NCBI GenBank assembly: GCA_036260075.1
Contig: DATAAM010000015.1
Coordinates: 1-26,789 of the forward strand
DNA: 26,789 nt
Reading direction: 5' to 3'
DNA from: DATAAM01 sp036260075
GTDB lineage: Bacteria > Actinomycetota > Acidimicrobiia > Acidimicrobiales > JAHWLA01
Part shown: positions 6,903-14,149 of the stretch, in pieces
Layout of the letters: each line of letters begins with the position of its first letter
Numbering within the stretch: position 1 is the first letter of the stretch
Notes under the pieces: generated by a model
Told to the model about the DNA's origin: nothing
Databases searched by the model: none
Seen by the model: the letters and a program-made list of their open reading frames with translations, nothing else
Program-made: the position numbers and the translations under genes

Positions 6903-7816
6903 GCGGCCGCCACCACCGGGGCCCGGGCCGTGCGCCGCAGGCCTTCTTCGAGCGGGACGGTCGCTCGCCATCCCAGCAGCGCGGCGGCTCGTCGCGGATC
7001 CGCACAGGTGTGGGGCACGTCCCCCGGGCGGGCGGGCAGGAAGTGGGGCTCCCCGCGGACGCCCATCGCGCGGGTGGCGGCGGCGATCACGTCGAGCACC
7101 GAGGTGGCCCGACCGGAGCCGATGTTCACCACGCCGACCGCGTCGGTGGCGGCGGCGGCCAGCACCGCCCGCGCCACGTCGCCCACGTAGACGAGGTCGC
7201 GCGACTGGGTGCCGTCCCCGAACACCACGGGCCGGTCGCCCCGGCGGAGGGCGTCGAGGACGCGGGGCACCAGCTGGGCGTACGGCCCCTCCGGCGACTG
7301 CCCGGGCCCGTAGGCGTTGAAGAGGCGCAGGCTCACCGTCGACAGGCCGAACAGCTCGGCGTGCACGCGGGCGTAGTGCTCGCCCGCGAGCTTGGAGACG
7401 GCGTAGGGGGAGGCGGGCCGAGGCTCGGCCGTCTCCGGGGTGGGGAGCGCCGCCGCGCTGCCGTACACGCTCGAGGACGAGGCCAGCACCACCCGGCGGG
7501 CGCCGCCCGCCCGGGCCGCCTCCAGCACGGCCAGCGTGCCGTGGGTGTTGGCCCGGTCGGTGGCCAGCGGGTCGTCGACCGAACGGGGGACGGCCCGGTG
7601 GGCCGCCAGGTGCACCACCACCTCGGCCCCGGCCGCGGCACGGCGCGCCACGTCGGCGTCGGCCGCGTCGCCCCGCACCAGCTCGACCTCCCGGGAGAGG
7701 CGGCGAGGGTCGCCGGTGGAGAGGTCGTCGAGGACGCGCACACGATGGCCCGCGTGCAGGGCAGCCTGGACGACGTGCGAGCCGATGAAGCCGGCACCGC
7801 CGGTCACGAGCCACAT
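6899..7816 (-). CDS. NAD-dependent epimerase/dehydratase (UDP-glucose 4-epimerase-like)
   Basis: Extended short-chain dehydrogenase/reductase acting on nucleotide sugars. The 305 residues start MWLVTGGAGFIGSHVV, the Rossmann GxxGxxG motif, followed by VLDDLSTG (the adenosine-binding Asp of NAD-preferring members). VVHLAAHRAVPRSVDDP, SSSSVYG and YAVSK (catalytic Tyr and Lys) are followed by RLFNAYGPGQSPEGPYAQLVPRVLDAL and FGDGTQSRDLVYVGDVARA. The pattern is that of GalE/WbpP-like epimerases, and the exact sugar cannot be read from sequence. ATG 7816 faces hemW across 25 bases. TAGGGT (7830-7825) lies 8 bases upstream of the ATG with no ribosome binding site, suggesting a leaderless transcript. 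It ends interlocked with the bldD-like gene. Confidence 0.9.
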   Translation of the reverse strand: MWLVTGGAGFIGSHVVQAALHAGHRVRVLDDLSTGDPRRLSREVELVRGDAADADVARRAAAGAEVVVHLAAHRAVPRSVDDPLATDRANTHGTLAVLEAARAGGARRVVLASSSSVYGSAAALPTPETAEPRPASPYAVSKLAGEHYARVHAELFGLSTVSLRLFNAYGPGQSPEGPYAQLVPRVLDALRRGDRPVVFGDGTQSRDLVYVGDVARAVLAAAATDAVGVVNIGSGRATSVLDVIAAATRAMGVRGEPHFLPARPGDVPHTCADPRRAAALLGWRATVPLEEGLRRTARAPVVAAA

Positions 7817-7817
7817 G

Positions 7818-7834
7818 TTAGGTGACCCTAATAT
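7818..7834. promoter_or_regulatory. Overlapping divergent -10 elements and TTAGG/CCTAA inverted repeat
   Basis: TTAGGTGACCCTAA (7818-7831) holds the inverted arms TTAGG and CCTAA. On the + strand TAATAT (7829-7834) ends 7 bases before hemW GTG 7842. On the - strand TAGGGT (7830-7825) ends 8 bases before the epimerase ATG 7816. The two -10-like hexamers share two bases. The repeat also matches my recollection of the 19-base DtxR/IdeR iron box at 12 of 19 positions, 11 of them in its first 14. A repressor bound here would cover both -10 elements. Function is inferred. Confidence 0.4.
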
Positions 7835-7841
7835 CGAGGGT

Positions 7842-8918
7842 GTGGGGGAGGCAACCGGGGGCGTCTACGTGCACGTGCCGTTCTGCACGCGTCGGTGCGA
7901 CTACTGCGCGTTCGCCACGTGGACCGACCGGGCCCACCTCATGGCCGACTACGTGGAGGCCTGCCGGCGGGAGCTGGAGGCGGCGGCGCCGGCACCCGCG
8001 ACGACGGTGTTCTTCGGCGGCGGCACCCCCTCCCTGCTGCCGCCCGAGCTGCTCGCCTCGCTGCTCGCTGCCGTGCCGCGGCGAGCAGACGCCGAGGTCA
8101 CCGTCGAGTGCAACCCGGAGACGGTCACGCCCGCCCTGCTCCGGGCGTACCGGGAGGCGGGCGTCACCCGGCTGTCGTTCGGCGTGCAATCGATGGTGCC
8201 CCATGTGCTCGTCGGCCTCGGGCGGCAGCACGCGCCGGGGTCGGTGCCCGCCGCGGTGGCCGCGGCGCGCGAGGCGGGCTTCGAGTCGTGGAACGTCGAC
8301 CTGGTGTACGGCGGGGCGGGGGAGTCGGTCGACGACTGGCGCCGCACGCTGGAGGAGGTGCTGGCCCTGGAGCCGCCCCATGTGAGCGCCTACGCGCTCA
8401 CGGTCGAGCCGGGCACGCCGCTGGCCGCCGACGCAGCCCGCCACCCCGACGACGACGACCAGGCCGAGAAGTACCTGCTGGCGGAGGACGCCCTCGTCGG
8501 CGCCGGCCTGCGCAACTACGAGGTGTCCAACTGGGCGCAACACGGGCACGAGTGCCGCCACAACCTCCTCTACTGGCGACAGGGCGACTACCGCGGCATC
8601 GGCTGCGCCGCCCACTCGCATCGGGCCGGGCGACGGTGGTGGAACGTGCGCACGCCCGAGCGCTACATCGCCGCGGTGGCGGCGGGCGCGTCGGTGGTCG
8701 CGGGGGAGGAGGTGCTCGACGACGAGGCCCGAGCGGCGGAGCGGTTGCAGCTGGCCCTGCGCACCCGCGACGGCGTGCCCCGAGACGCGCTCGACGCCGA
8801 CGACGAGGCCCTCGACGGGCTGGTCGAGCCCGCCGACCGGCCCGGCTTCGTGCGGCTCACGCCACGGGGCCGGCTCCTGGCCACGCCGCTTGCCCTGTTC
8901 CTGGATCCGGGGCGCTGA
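7842..8918 (+). CDS. hemW: Radical SAM heme chaperone HemW
   Basis: HemW proteins are radical SAM proteins related to coproporphyrinogen III oxidase HemN that bind heme and deliver it to apoproteins. In the 358 residues the [4Fe-4S] site is CTRRCDYCAF (Cys at about 15, 19 and 22) without the fourth Cys of true HemN, which supports HemW. Also present are TVFFGGGTPSLLPPELL, VTVECNPETVTPALLRAYREAGVTRLSFGVQSM, LGRQHAPGSV, the WNVDLVYGG and EVSNWAQHGHECRHNLLYWRQGDYRGIGCAAHSH segments, and a C-terminal HemN-type domain. The start is GTG 7842, seven bases after TAATAT; an in-frame ATG at 7815 overlaps the divergent start and would add nine residues. No ribosome binding site is seen for either, favouring leaderless translation. 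Insertion of a Fe-S/heme gene behind a possible iron box is of interest. Confidence 0.92.
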   Translation: MGEATGGVYVHVPFCTRRCDYCAFATWTDRAHLMADYVEACRRELEAAAPAPATTVFFGGGTPSLLPPELLASLLAAVPRRADAEVTVECNPETVTPALLRAYREAGVTRLSFGVQSMVPHVLVGLGRQHAPGSVPAAVAAAREAGFESWNVDLVYGGAGESVDDWRRTLEEVLALEPPHVSAYALTVEPGTPLAADAARHPDDDDQAEKYLLAEDALVGAGLRNYEVSNWAQHGHECRHNLLYWRQGDYRGIGCAAHSHRAGRRWWNVRTPERYIAAVAAGASVVAGEEVLDDEARAAERLQLALRTRDGVPRDALDADDEALDGLVEPADRPGFVRLTPRGRLLATPLALFLDPGR

Positions 8919-8937
8919 GTCGCACCGGGGAACAGGG
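8893..8937. terminator. Possible two-way hairpin between hemW and merR
   Basis: CCCTGTTCC (8893-8901) inside the hemW end pairs perfectly with GGAACAGGG (8929-8937), which abuts the stop of the convergent MerR gene. The loop is 27 bases and spans the hemW stop. No U-tract follows on either strand. It is the only hairpin I see between these convergent genes, but the large loop makes terminator activity doubtful. Confidence 0.3.
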
Positions 8938-9681
8938 TCAGGAGGCGCGGGGGCGGCCGCGGCGCTTGGGCGGCGGGGCGCCCAGGGTCTCGGCGGTGAT
9001 CGCGCTCATGCGCCGCTCCATGGCCTGCGCCAGCAACGGCCCCACCACCCCGCCGATCAGCGGGCGCACCTGCCGCAGGAACGCGGTCATCTGCGTGAGC
9101 TCTTCGGGGGGCATCCCGCGGCGCACGTAGTCGTGCCACACGTGCTCGATGAACACCCCCACCCACCGGTCGGCCACCCGGTCGACGTCCTCCACCAGCT
9201 GCTCCACCTCGGCCAGGAGGACCGACAGGGGCACGCCCGCCGCCACCAGGGCGCGGCCCGCGTCGAGCAGGCGGGCGTGCGGCACGCGGAAGGCGTCGTC
9301 GCCCTCGGGCACGAGCAGGCCCAGGCGGACGGCCTGGACCAGCGCCCGGGTGTCGGCGCCGAACACCTCCTCCAGCTCGGCCACGCTGAGGATGGCGCTG
9401 CCCTGCTCCTCCTCCCACGGCGCGGCCAGCGCCTCCTCGAACCCGAGCAGCTCCGGCAGGCCGTAGCCGCGCTCCCATGCGTCGAACAGCTCCCGGATCG
9501 ACGCCAGCGAGAACCCCCGCTCGAGCAGGGTGGCGATGTGCCGCAGCCGGGCCAGGTGGCCCTGGCCGTAGTAGCCCACCCGGCCGACCAGCCGCGGCGG
9601 CGGGAGCAGGCCTCGCTCCTGGTACGCGCGGATGTTCCGGCTCGTGGTGCCGGCGCGCTGGGCGAGCTCGTCGATCTTCAT
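8938..9681 (-). CDS. MerR-family transcriptional regulator
   Basis: The 247-residue product begins MKIDELAQRAGTTSRNIRAYQERGLLPPPRLVGRVGYYGQGHLARLRHIATLLERGFSLASIRELFDAWERG. This is a complete MerR winged helix-turn-helix (about residues 1-70) in which RNIRAYQERGLLPPP is the recognition signature. The remaining 175 residues are helical (FGADTRALVQAVRLGLL, then LSVLLAEVEQLVEDVDRVADRWVGVFIEHVWHDYVRRGMPPEEL), resembling actinobacterial MerR proteins with an unknown effector domain; there are no metal-binding Cys pairs. The tail PPKRRGRPR is basic and AT-hook-like. ATG 9681 is chosen because the signature starts there; upstream in-frame sequence is antisense of the permease gene. It lies 74 bases downstream of the permease stop on the same strand. 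The ligand is unknown. Confidence 0.9.
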   Translation of the reverse strand: MKIDELAQRAGTTSRNIRAYQERGLLPPPRLVGRVGYYGQGHLARLRHIATLLERGFSLASIRELFDAWERGYGLPELLGFEEALAAPWEEEQGSAILSVAELEEVFGADTRALVQAVRLGLLVPEGDDAFRVPHARLLDAGRALVAAGVPLSVLLAEVEQLVEDVDRVADRWVGVFIEHVWHDYVRRGMPPEELTQMTAFLRQVRPLIGGVVGPLLAQAMERRMSAITAETLGAPPPKRRGRPRAS

Positions 9682-9755
9682 CTCGCCCGAGCCGTCCCCA
9701 CGGGTCGATTCGCCAGGGATGGACGGAACAGTACCGGGTGGGCCAACCAAGCACC

Positions 9756-10445
9756 TCAGACCAGCGCGATGACCGCCCCGGCTGCCGCCAGCGCGAGCAC
9801 GCCGGCCCGCGCCGCCCGATCGCTCACGTACCGGTCGAGGGCGGCGCCCACGGCCCACCCGGCGCCCATGGCGGCGAACAGCACCGGGGCCGGCGAGGGC
9901 AGGCCCAGGCCCGCCAGCGCCACTGCGTTGAGGCACAGGAAGTAGAGCTGGAAGGTGGCGCGCGCCTCCCGCGGCGGCCAGTCGGCGTTGACCGCCCACA
10001 TCGCCACCGGTGGCCCGCCGATGCCGGCCACGACGTTGGTGGCCGCGCTCACCACCCCGGCGCCCACGGCGCCGACGCGACCCCGCGCCGCCCGGACGCG
10101 CACGCCCACGGCCAGCACCGCCACCGCCGTGAGCGTGACCACGCCTGCGGCCACCTCCAGCGAGCGGGCGGGAAGCCGTCGCACGCCCGCGGCGAACAGC
10201 GGCGTGACCGCCAACGCCGGGACGAGCAGCCACAGCGCGTCCTTGGGCCGGGCCTCACGACGGTGGCGCACGAGCATCGCCAGGTTCAGCACGCCCGACA
10301 GCAGGACGGCCGTCCGCACCCCTTCGCGACCGCCCTCCAGCGCCACCAGGAAGGGGGCGCACACGAGGGCGAAGCCGATGCCGATCACGGCCTGGGCGGC
10401 CGCACCCGCGGCCACCGCCAGTGCGGCGGGCACGGTGTCGGTCAT
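9756..10445 (-). CDS. TauE/SafE (TSUP) family membrane permease
   Basis: Short (229 residues), strongly hydrophobic protein of the sulfite exporter TauE/SafE type, a family moving sulfite, sulfoacetate or other organic anions across the inner membrane. It shows about seven hydrophobic segments. The first repeat reads AAQAVIGIGFALVCAPFLVAL and the second GAGVVSAATNVVAGIGGPPVAMWAVNADWPPREARATFQLYF, where GGPP followed by RA(T)F is the family mark. ATG 10445 overlaps the stop of the upstream hydrolase in ATGA (10442-10445), so the two are co-translated. Substrate cannot be told from sequence. Confidence 0.88.
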   Translation of the reverse strand: MTDTVPAALAVAAGAAAQAVIGIGFALVCAPFLVALEGGREGVRTAVLLSGVLNLAMLVRHRREARPKDALWLLVPALAVTPLFAAGVRRLPARSLEVAAGVVTLTAVAVLAVGVRVRAARGRVGAVGAGVVSAATNVVAGIGGPPVAMWAVNADWPPREARATFQLYFLCLNAVALAGLGLPSPAPVLFAAMGAGWAVGAALDRYVSDRAARAGVLALAAAGAVIALV

Positions 10446-11245
10446 TCCAGGAACGCGGCGGCGATGCGCTCGGCGATGCGGGCGGGCTGCTCCAGCGGGC
10501 CGAAGTGGGTGAGGCCGTCGAGCACGACCGCCCGCGCCGACGGCAGCTGCGACGCGTAGAGCTCGCAGGCCTCCCGGCCGTAGGGGCTGGGGGCGGACCC
10601 GCACTCGATCGTGACGGGGCAACGCACCTCGTGCAGCCGGCCGAACGCGTCGTGGCCGACGCCGCCCTCGTAGACGACGGCCTCGTCGTCGCGACGGCAC
10701 TTGAGCCGCACGGTGCCGTCGGGTTCGTCGTCGAATCCGTGCTCCACGTAGGCGGCCAACGCCTCCGACGCGAACAGCGAGAAGGGGAATTTGGCCCGGA
10801 AGCGGGCGAGCGCCTCTTCCCGCGACGCGAACGTCTCCTTGCGACGGCGGGCGCCTTCCGCCAGCGTCGCCGCGCTGGGCGGCAGCGGTGTCGGTGGGAT
10901 CACCGGCTCGTAGCACCACAGGGCGCGGAAGGTGCCGGGCGCGTCCTGCTCGGCCATGAGGAGGTGGGTGCCGCCCGCCGAGTGGCCCACCCCGAACGGC
11001 TGCCGCATCCCGGCGGCCGCGATCACGCCGTACAGGTCGTGGGCGGCGACCCGCCAGTCGAGGTCGACGTCGGGGCCGCCGTCGGAGTCGCCGTGGCCCC
11101 GCTCGTCGAGCGCCACGCAGCGGAAGCGGTCGCGCAGGTGCTCCACCACCGGCAGCCACACGTGGGCGTGGAAGGCGGTGGCGTGGGCCAGCAGCAGGTC
11201 GGGCCCGCTGCCCCCGAAGTCGTACCAGGCGATCGTCGGCGCGAT
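10442..11245 (-). CDS. Alpha/beta hydrolase, start codon unusual
   Basis: Alpha/beta-hydrolase fold protein of about 267 residues. The N-terminus IAPTIAWYDFGGSGPDLLLAHATAF carries the HATAF oxyanion segment, then VALDERGHGDSDGG, VGHSAGGTHLL with the nucleophile Ser (GHSAGG), and near the end LDGLTHFGPLEQP with the catalytic His. The acid residue usually found after the sixth strand is unclear: CPVTIECGSAPSPYG has no Asp. The conserved N-terminus has no ATG, GTG or TTG. The first GTG (11161) would delete the HATAF segment. Upstream in the same frame is only the TAG of the DUF72 gene, 10 bases before an ATC at 11245 that stands where homologues would have Met. I place the start there provisionally; a CTG at about 11197, readthrough, or loss of the start codon are alternatives. 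Confidence 0.75.
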   Translation of the reverse strand: MAPTIAWYDFGGSGPDLLLAHATAFHAHVWLPVVEHLRDRFRCVALDERGHGDSDGGPDVDLDWRVAAHDLYGVIAAAGMRQPFGVGHSAGGTHLLMAEQDAPGTFRALWCYEPVIPPTPLPPSAATLAEGARRRKETFASREEALARFRAKFPFSLFASEALAAYVEHGFDDEPDGTVRLKCRRDDEAVVYEGGVGHDAFGRLHEVRCPVTIECGSAPSPYGREACELYASQLPSARAVVLDGLTHFGPLEQPARIAERIAAAFLE

Positions 11246-11254
11246 GGCTGCACG

Positions 11255-12133
11255 CTAGGTGAGCAGCGCCTGGAGCTCCTCGGCATTGCCGACCGCGCAG
11301 TCGCGCCAGGTGTTCGAGAACAGGACGTGCACCACGTCGGCGCCCTCGGCCAGGCCCCGGAGCTTCGGAACCCACTGGCGCAGCTCCTCGACCGAGTAGC
11401 GATAGCCGCTGCTCTCCCACGGATCGGGGTCGCGGCCCAGGAAGCGCACCACGGCGAGGTCGGCGGTCGACGCCACCACCGGGGGGAGGTCGTGGCCGTC
11501 GAGGCAGACGTAGGCCAGCTCGTGGGCTTCGAGGAAGGCCAGCGTGTCCTCGCACGCGTCGCCCTCCACCCAGTCGGCGTTGCCGAGCTCCACGGCCAGC
11601 CGGTAGTCGGGCAGTCGACGCCGAGCGGTGGCGAGCAGGGCCCGGCCGGTGTCGCCGGGCTTCAGCCAGTGCGGGTAGCGCAGCACCACGGCGCCCAGCC
11701 GGCCCGCGTCGGCCAGGGGCCGCAAGGCGTGCTCGAAGCGGGCCCACGCCTCCCGCAGGCCCGCCTCGGAGAGGTGGCCCGCGTACAGGCGCCGCCGGTC
11801 ACGCAGGTCGGGGCGCACCTCTTCGCGCAGGTCCTCCCACAGGGAGTCGGGCAGGGCGGCGGCGCCGGTGAGCAGCGACCATGCCTGCACGTCGACGGTG
11901 AACCCCGCAGGCGTGCGCTCGGCCCACTGGCGGGCGAGGTCGGGCGTCGGAGGGAAGCGCAGGGTGGCGTCGATCTCCACGAGCGGGAGCCGGGAGGCGT
12001 AGTACGCCATCCGCTCGGCCGCCTTCATCGACCGCTTCGGGTACCAGCGGCTCTCGTGGACGAGGCTGCGGTTCGACCACGAGGCGGCGCCGCAAAGAAC
12101 CGGCGCCGTCACGGCCACGTCCGGTTTGTCCAC
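11255..12133 (-). CDS. DUF72 family protein
   Basis: 292-residue protein of the DUF72 (YecE-like) family, a TIM-barrel fold of unknown reaction. Family marks are CGAASWSNRSLVHESRWYPKRSMKAAERMAYYASRLPLVEIDATLRFPPTPDLARQWAERTPAGFTVDVQAWSLLT (usual form GTSGW...FYP...YYA..F..VE.N.TFY..P....W...TP..F.F..K), VVLRYPHWLKPGD, LAVELGNADWVEG, and the end HVLFSNTWRDCAVGNAEELQALL (usual form YFNN....A..NA..L). GTG 12133 is the first start in frame; later GTG codons within the first ten residues are also possible. The stop TAG (11257-11255) is directly followed, in the same frame, by the hydrolase coding sequence. The gene is divergent from the RsbW-like gene across 50 bases. Confidence 0.88.
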   Translation of the reverse strand: MDKPDVAVTAPVLCGAASWSNRSLVHESRWYPKRSMKAAERMAYYASRLPLVEIDATLRFPPTPDLARQWAERTPAGFTVDVQAWSLLTGAAALPDSLWEDLREEVRPDLRDRRRLYAGHLSEAGLREAWARFEHALRPLADAGRLGAVVLRYPHWLKPGDTGRALLATARRRLPDYRLAVELGNADWVEGDACEDTLAFLEAHELAYVCLDGHDLPPVVASTADLAVVRFLGRDPDPWESSGYRYSVEELRQWVPKLRGLAEGADVVHVLFSNTWRDCAVGNAEELQALLT

Positions 12134-12183
12134 TTCCGGGCGAGGGAACCTGATGCCTGACTGCGGACCGGCGGAGCAAGCAC

Positions 12184-12597
12184 ATGCGACTCGTCCTCCA
12201 ACTGGAGATTCCTGCCGATGCGCGACTCCTGCCGCGAACGAGGCGGGCGGTCGCCGGCTTCGTGGAGGAGGCGACGGGGGAGACGGAGGCGGTCGACGAC
12301 GTGATCCTGGCCCTCGACGAGGCCTGTGCCAACGTGGTCCGCCACGCCTTCCCCGGAGGCGTCACCGGGACAATCCGCCTGCTGGCCGAGATCGACGAGG
12401 AGAGCGTCACCGTGCTGGTGGAGGACGACGGCGTGGGCTTCGACCCCTTCCGCGTCGACCTGCGCGGCGGGCTCGAGGACGTGTCGGGCCGTGGCCTCCA
12501 CCTGATCCGCATGCTGATGACCGAGGTCGACGTGGAATCGCCCACCGAACGAGGGAGCGGCACGCGGCTTCGGATGCACAAGCAGCTTCGGCACTAG
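12184..12597 (+). CDS. RsbW-like serine kinase / anti-sigma factor ATPase
   Basis: Single-domain GHKL ATPase of 137 residues (HATPase_c_2), the type that acts as anti-sigma factor and anti-anti-sigma kinase in RsbW/SpoIIAB systems. The ATP site is complete: N box LALDEACANVVRHAF (Glu46, Asn50), G1 box VEDDGVGFDP (about 79-88) and G2 box GRGLHLIRMLM (102-112), ending GSGTRLRMHK. A GGAG ribosome binding site eight bases before ATG 12184 fixes the start. No STAS-domain antagonist or sigma-B-type sigma factor is adjacent, so its partners lie elsewhere. In actinobacteria such lone ATPases are numerous. The stop interlocks with the convergent FAD gene in CTAG (12594-12597). Confidence 0.9.
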   Translation: MRLVLQLEIPADARLLPRTRRAVAGFVEEATGETEAVDDVILALDEACANVVRHAFPGGVTGTIRLLAEIDEESVTVLVEDDGVGFDPFRVDLRGGLEDVSGRGLHLIRMLMTEVDVESPTERGSGTRLRMHKQLRH

Positions 12598-14117
12598 CGA
12601 CGCGGGAGCTTGGCGCCCCAGAGGGCAGCCCGCGCCGCGTTGGCGCCGCAGGCGCCGTGCACCCCGCCGCCCGGGTGGGCCGACGACGACCCGAGGTAGA
12701 GCCCGGTGACCGGCGTCTCGGCCCGGGCCAGGCCGGGCGTGGGCCGGAACACGAGCTGCTGGTGGAGCTGAGCGGTGCCCCCGTTGGTCGCCCCGCCCGC
12801 CAGGTTGCGGTTGCGCCGTTGCAGCCCGGCGGGGGAGAGGACGTGGCGGCCGCGGACGAGGCCTCGAAACCCGGGGGCCAGCGCCTCGATCTCCTCCTCC
12901 ATGCAGTCGGCCACCCGCTCGGCGTCGACCTCGACCGGCGGCACGTGGGTGTACGCCCAGGCCGTCTCCTTCCCGGGGGGCTGCCGCGTCGGGTCGGTCA
13001 TCGACTGCTGGCCGACGACGAGGAACGGCACGTCGGGCACCCGTCGGGTGGCCAGGGCCGCCGATGCGTCCGTGAGGTGGTCGAGGGTGTCGGCCACGTG
13101 CACCGTGCCCGCCCGCCGGGCGGGCTCCGCCGTCCACGGGATGGGCGCGTCGAGCGTCCAGTCCACCTTCACCGTGGGGTTGTCCCACTGGAAGCGGCGC
13201 ATGTCGTCGAGGACCCGGCGGGGCAGGTGCTCGGGGTCGACCAGGCGCGTGTACAGCTGCGGCGCGTCGACGTCGGCCACCACGGCGCGGCGGGCGTCGA
13301 CCTCGGTGCCGTCCTCCAGGCGCACCGCCACCGCCCGGCCGCCGCGCACGACCACCGAGGCCACGGGCGAGCCGCACAGCACCTTGGCGCCGCTCGCCTC
13401 CAGCCGTCGCATCATGGCCCGGCTCAACTGCCCGGCGCCCCCCTCGGGGACGGGCCAGCCCACCTCCTGCCCCAGGCAGGCGAGGAGCCAGCCGAACAGG
13501 CCCGACAGCGGCGCTTCGGGGAAGAGGTCGGCGTGGAGGGCGCAGCCGCCGAGCAGCCGATGGGCGGCCGGGCTGTCGAACTCCTCTTCGCCGAGCCGAC
13601 GGACGGGCAGCAAGGTGAAGCGGGCGAAGCGGGTCACCTCCGAGGGGCGCAGCCGGCCCAGCAACCGCAGCGTGCCCCGCACGGGCGGGAAGGGGTGCAG
13701 CAGGGCGTCGAGGAACGGCCCGCCCACTCGGGCCCACAGCTCGAACAGGCGCCGCCAGGCCGCCCCGTCGCCGGGCGCCGCCCCGTCGAGGGACTCGGCC
13801 GTCTCGTCGAGGTCGCGGGAGACGACCGGGCAGGTGCCGTCGCGGGCCGGGTGGGCGAGGACGAGCGGCGCGTGCCGCCACCGCAGGCCCCAGCGCTCGA
13901 GCTGGAGCGACTCGACGGCGGAGCTCGCGGCGGCCAGCGGGTAGAAGGCGCTGAAGACGTCGTTCACGAAGCCGGGCTCGATCAGCTCCGCCGACTTCAC
14001 GGCGCCGCCCGGCTCCTCTGCCGCTTCGAGGACCACGACGTCCCAGCCCTCGTCGGCCAGCTTGTTGGCGGCGACGAGCCCGTTGGGCCCGGACCCCACG
14101 ACCACCGCATCGGGCAT
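12594..14117 (-). CDS. Phytoene desaturase-like FAD-dependent oxidoreductase
   Basis: 507-residue flavoprotein of the CrtI/PYROXD2-like family. The dinucleotide motif is DAVVVGSGPNGLVAANKLADEGWDVVVLEAAEEPGGAVKSAEL (residues 3-45), with the ribose-binding Glu at VLEAAEEPGG. The middle holds VGWPVPEGGAGQLSRAMMRRLEASGAKVLCGSPVASVVVRGGRAVAVRLEDG (the typical GG-x-L segment), and the end GLYLGSSSAHPGGGVHGACGANAARAAL is the conserved FAD-binding C-terminus. Members desaturate or isomerise carotenoids or have unknown substrates. No crtB or other carotenoid gene is near, so a carotenoid role is not supported by context. ATG 14117 is preceded by TACGAT only 6 bases upstream, with no ribosome binding site: probably leaderless. 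Confidence 0.9.
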   Translation of the reverse strand: MPDAVVVGSGPNGLVAANKLADEGWDVVVLEAAEEPGGAVKSAELIEPGFVNDVFSAFYPLAAASSAVESLQLERWGLRWRHAPLVLAHPARDGTCPVVSRDLDETAESLDGAAPGDGAAWRRLFELWARVGGPFLDALLHPFPPVRGTLRLLGRLRPSEVTRFARFTLLPVRRLGEEEFDSPAAHRLLGGCALHADLFPEAPLSGLFGWLLACLGQEVGWPVPEGGAGQLSRAMMRRLEASGAKVLCGSPVASVVVRGGRAVAVRLEDGTEVDARRAVVADVDAPQLYTRLVDPEHLPRRVLDDMRRFQWDNPTVKVDWTLDAPIPWTAEPARRAGTVHVADTLDHLTDASAALATRRVPDVPFLVVGQQSMTDPTRQPPGKETAWAYTHVPPVEVDAERVADCMEEEIEALAPGFRGLVRGRHVLSPAGLQRRNRNLAGGATNGGTAQLHQQLVFRPTPGLARAETPVTGLYLGSSSAHPGGGVHGACGANAARAALWGAKLPRR

Positions 14118-14123
14118 CGACCG

Positions 14124-14129
14124 ATCGTA
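14124..14129 (-). promoter_or_regulatory. Candidate -10 of the FAD oxidoreductase gene
   Basis: TACGAT reads 14129-14124 on the - strand, 6 bases before ATG 14117, the spacing expected for an actinobacterial leaderless transcript. On the + strand the region toward malQ (GTG 14150) has only weak candidates (TAGGTC 14128-14133, TTAGAA 14135-14140) and no clear ribosome binding site. Confidence 0.4.
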
Positions 14130-14149
14130 GGTCGGTTAGAACGGCGCCC

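Noticed and set aside
7580..7589. CGAACGGGGG as a further copy of the AGAACGGGGG hairpin end
   Set aside because: It lies inside the epimerase coding sequence, has no paired arm nearby, and differs in the outer base, so it is most likely chance.
7842..8918. Oxygen-independent coproporphyrinogen oxidase HemN
   Set aside because: The CxxxCxxC site is followed by Ala-Phe rather than the extra Cys of HemN, and the length and N-terminus fit HemW.
12594..14117. Carotenoid desaturase in a pigment cluster
   Set aside because: The FAD fold fits, but there is no phytoene synthase, cyclase or prenyltransferase gene nearby, and the wider family has many other members.
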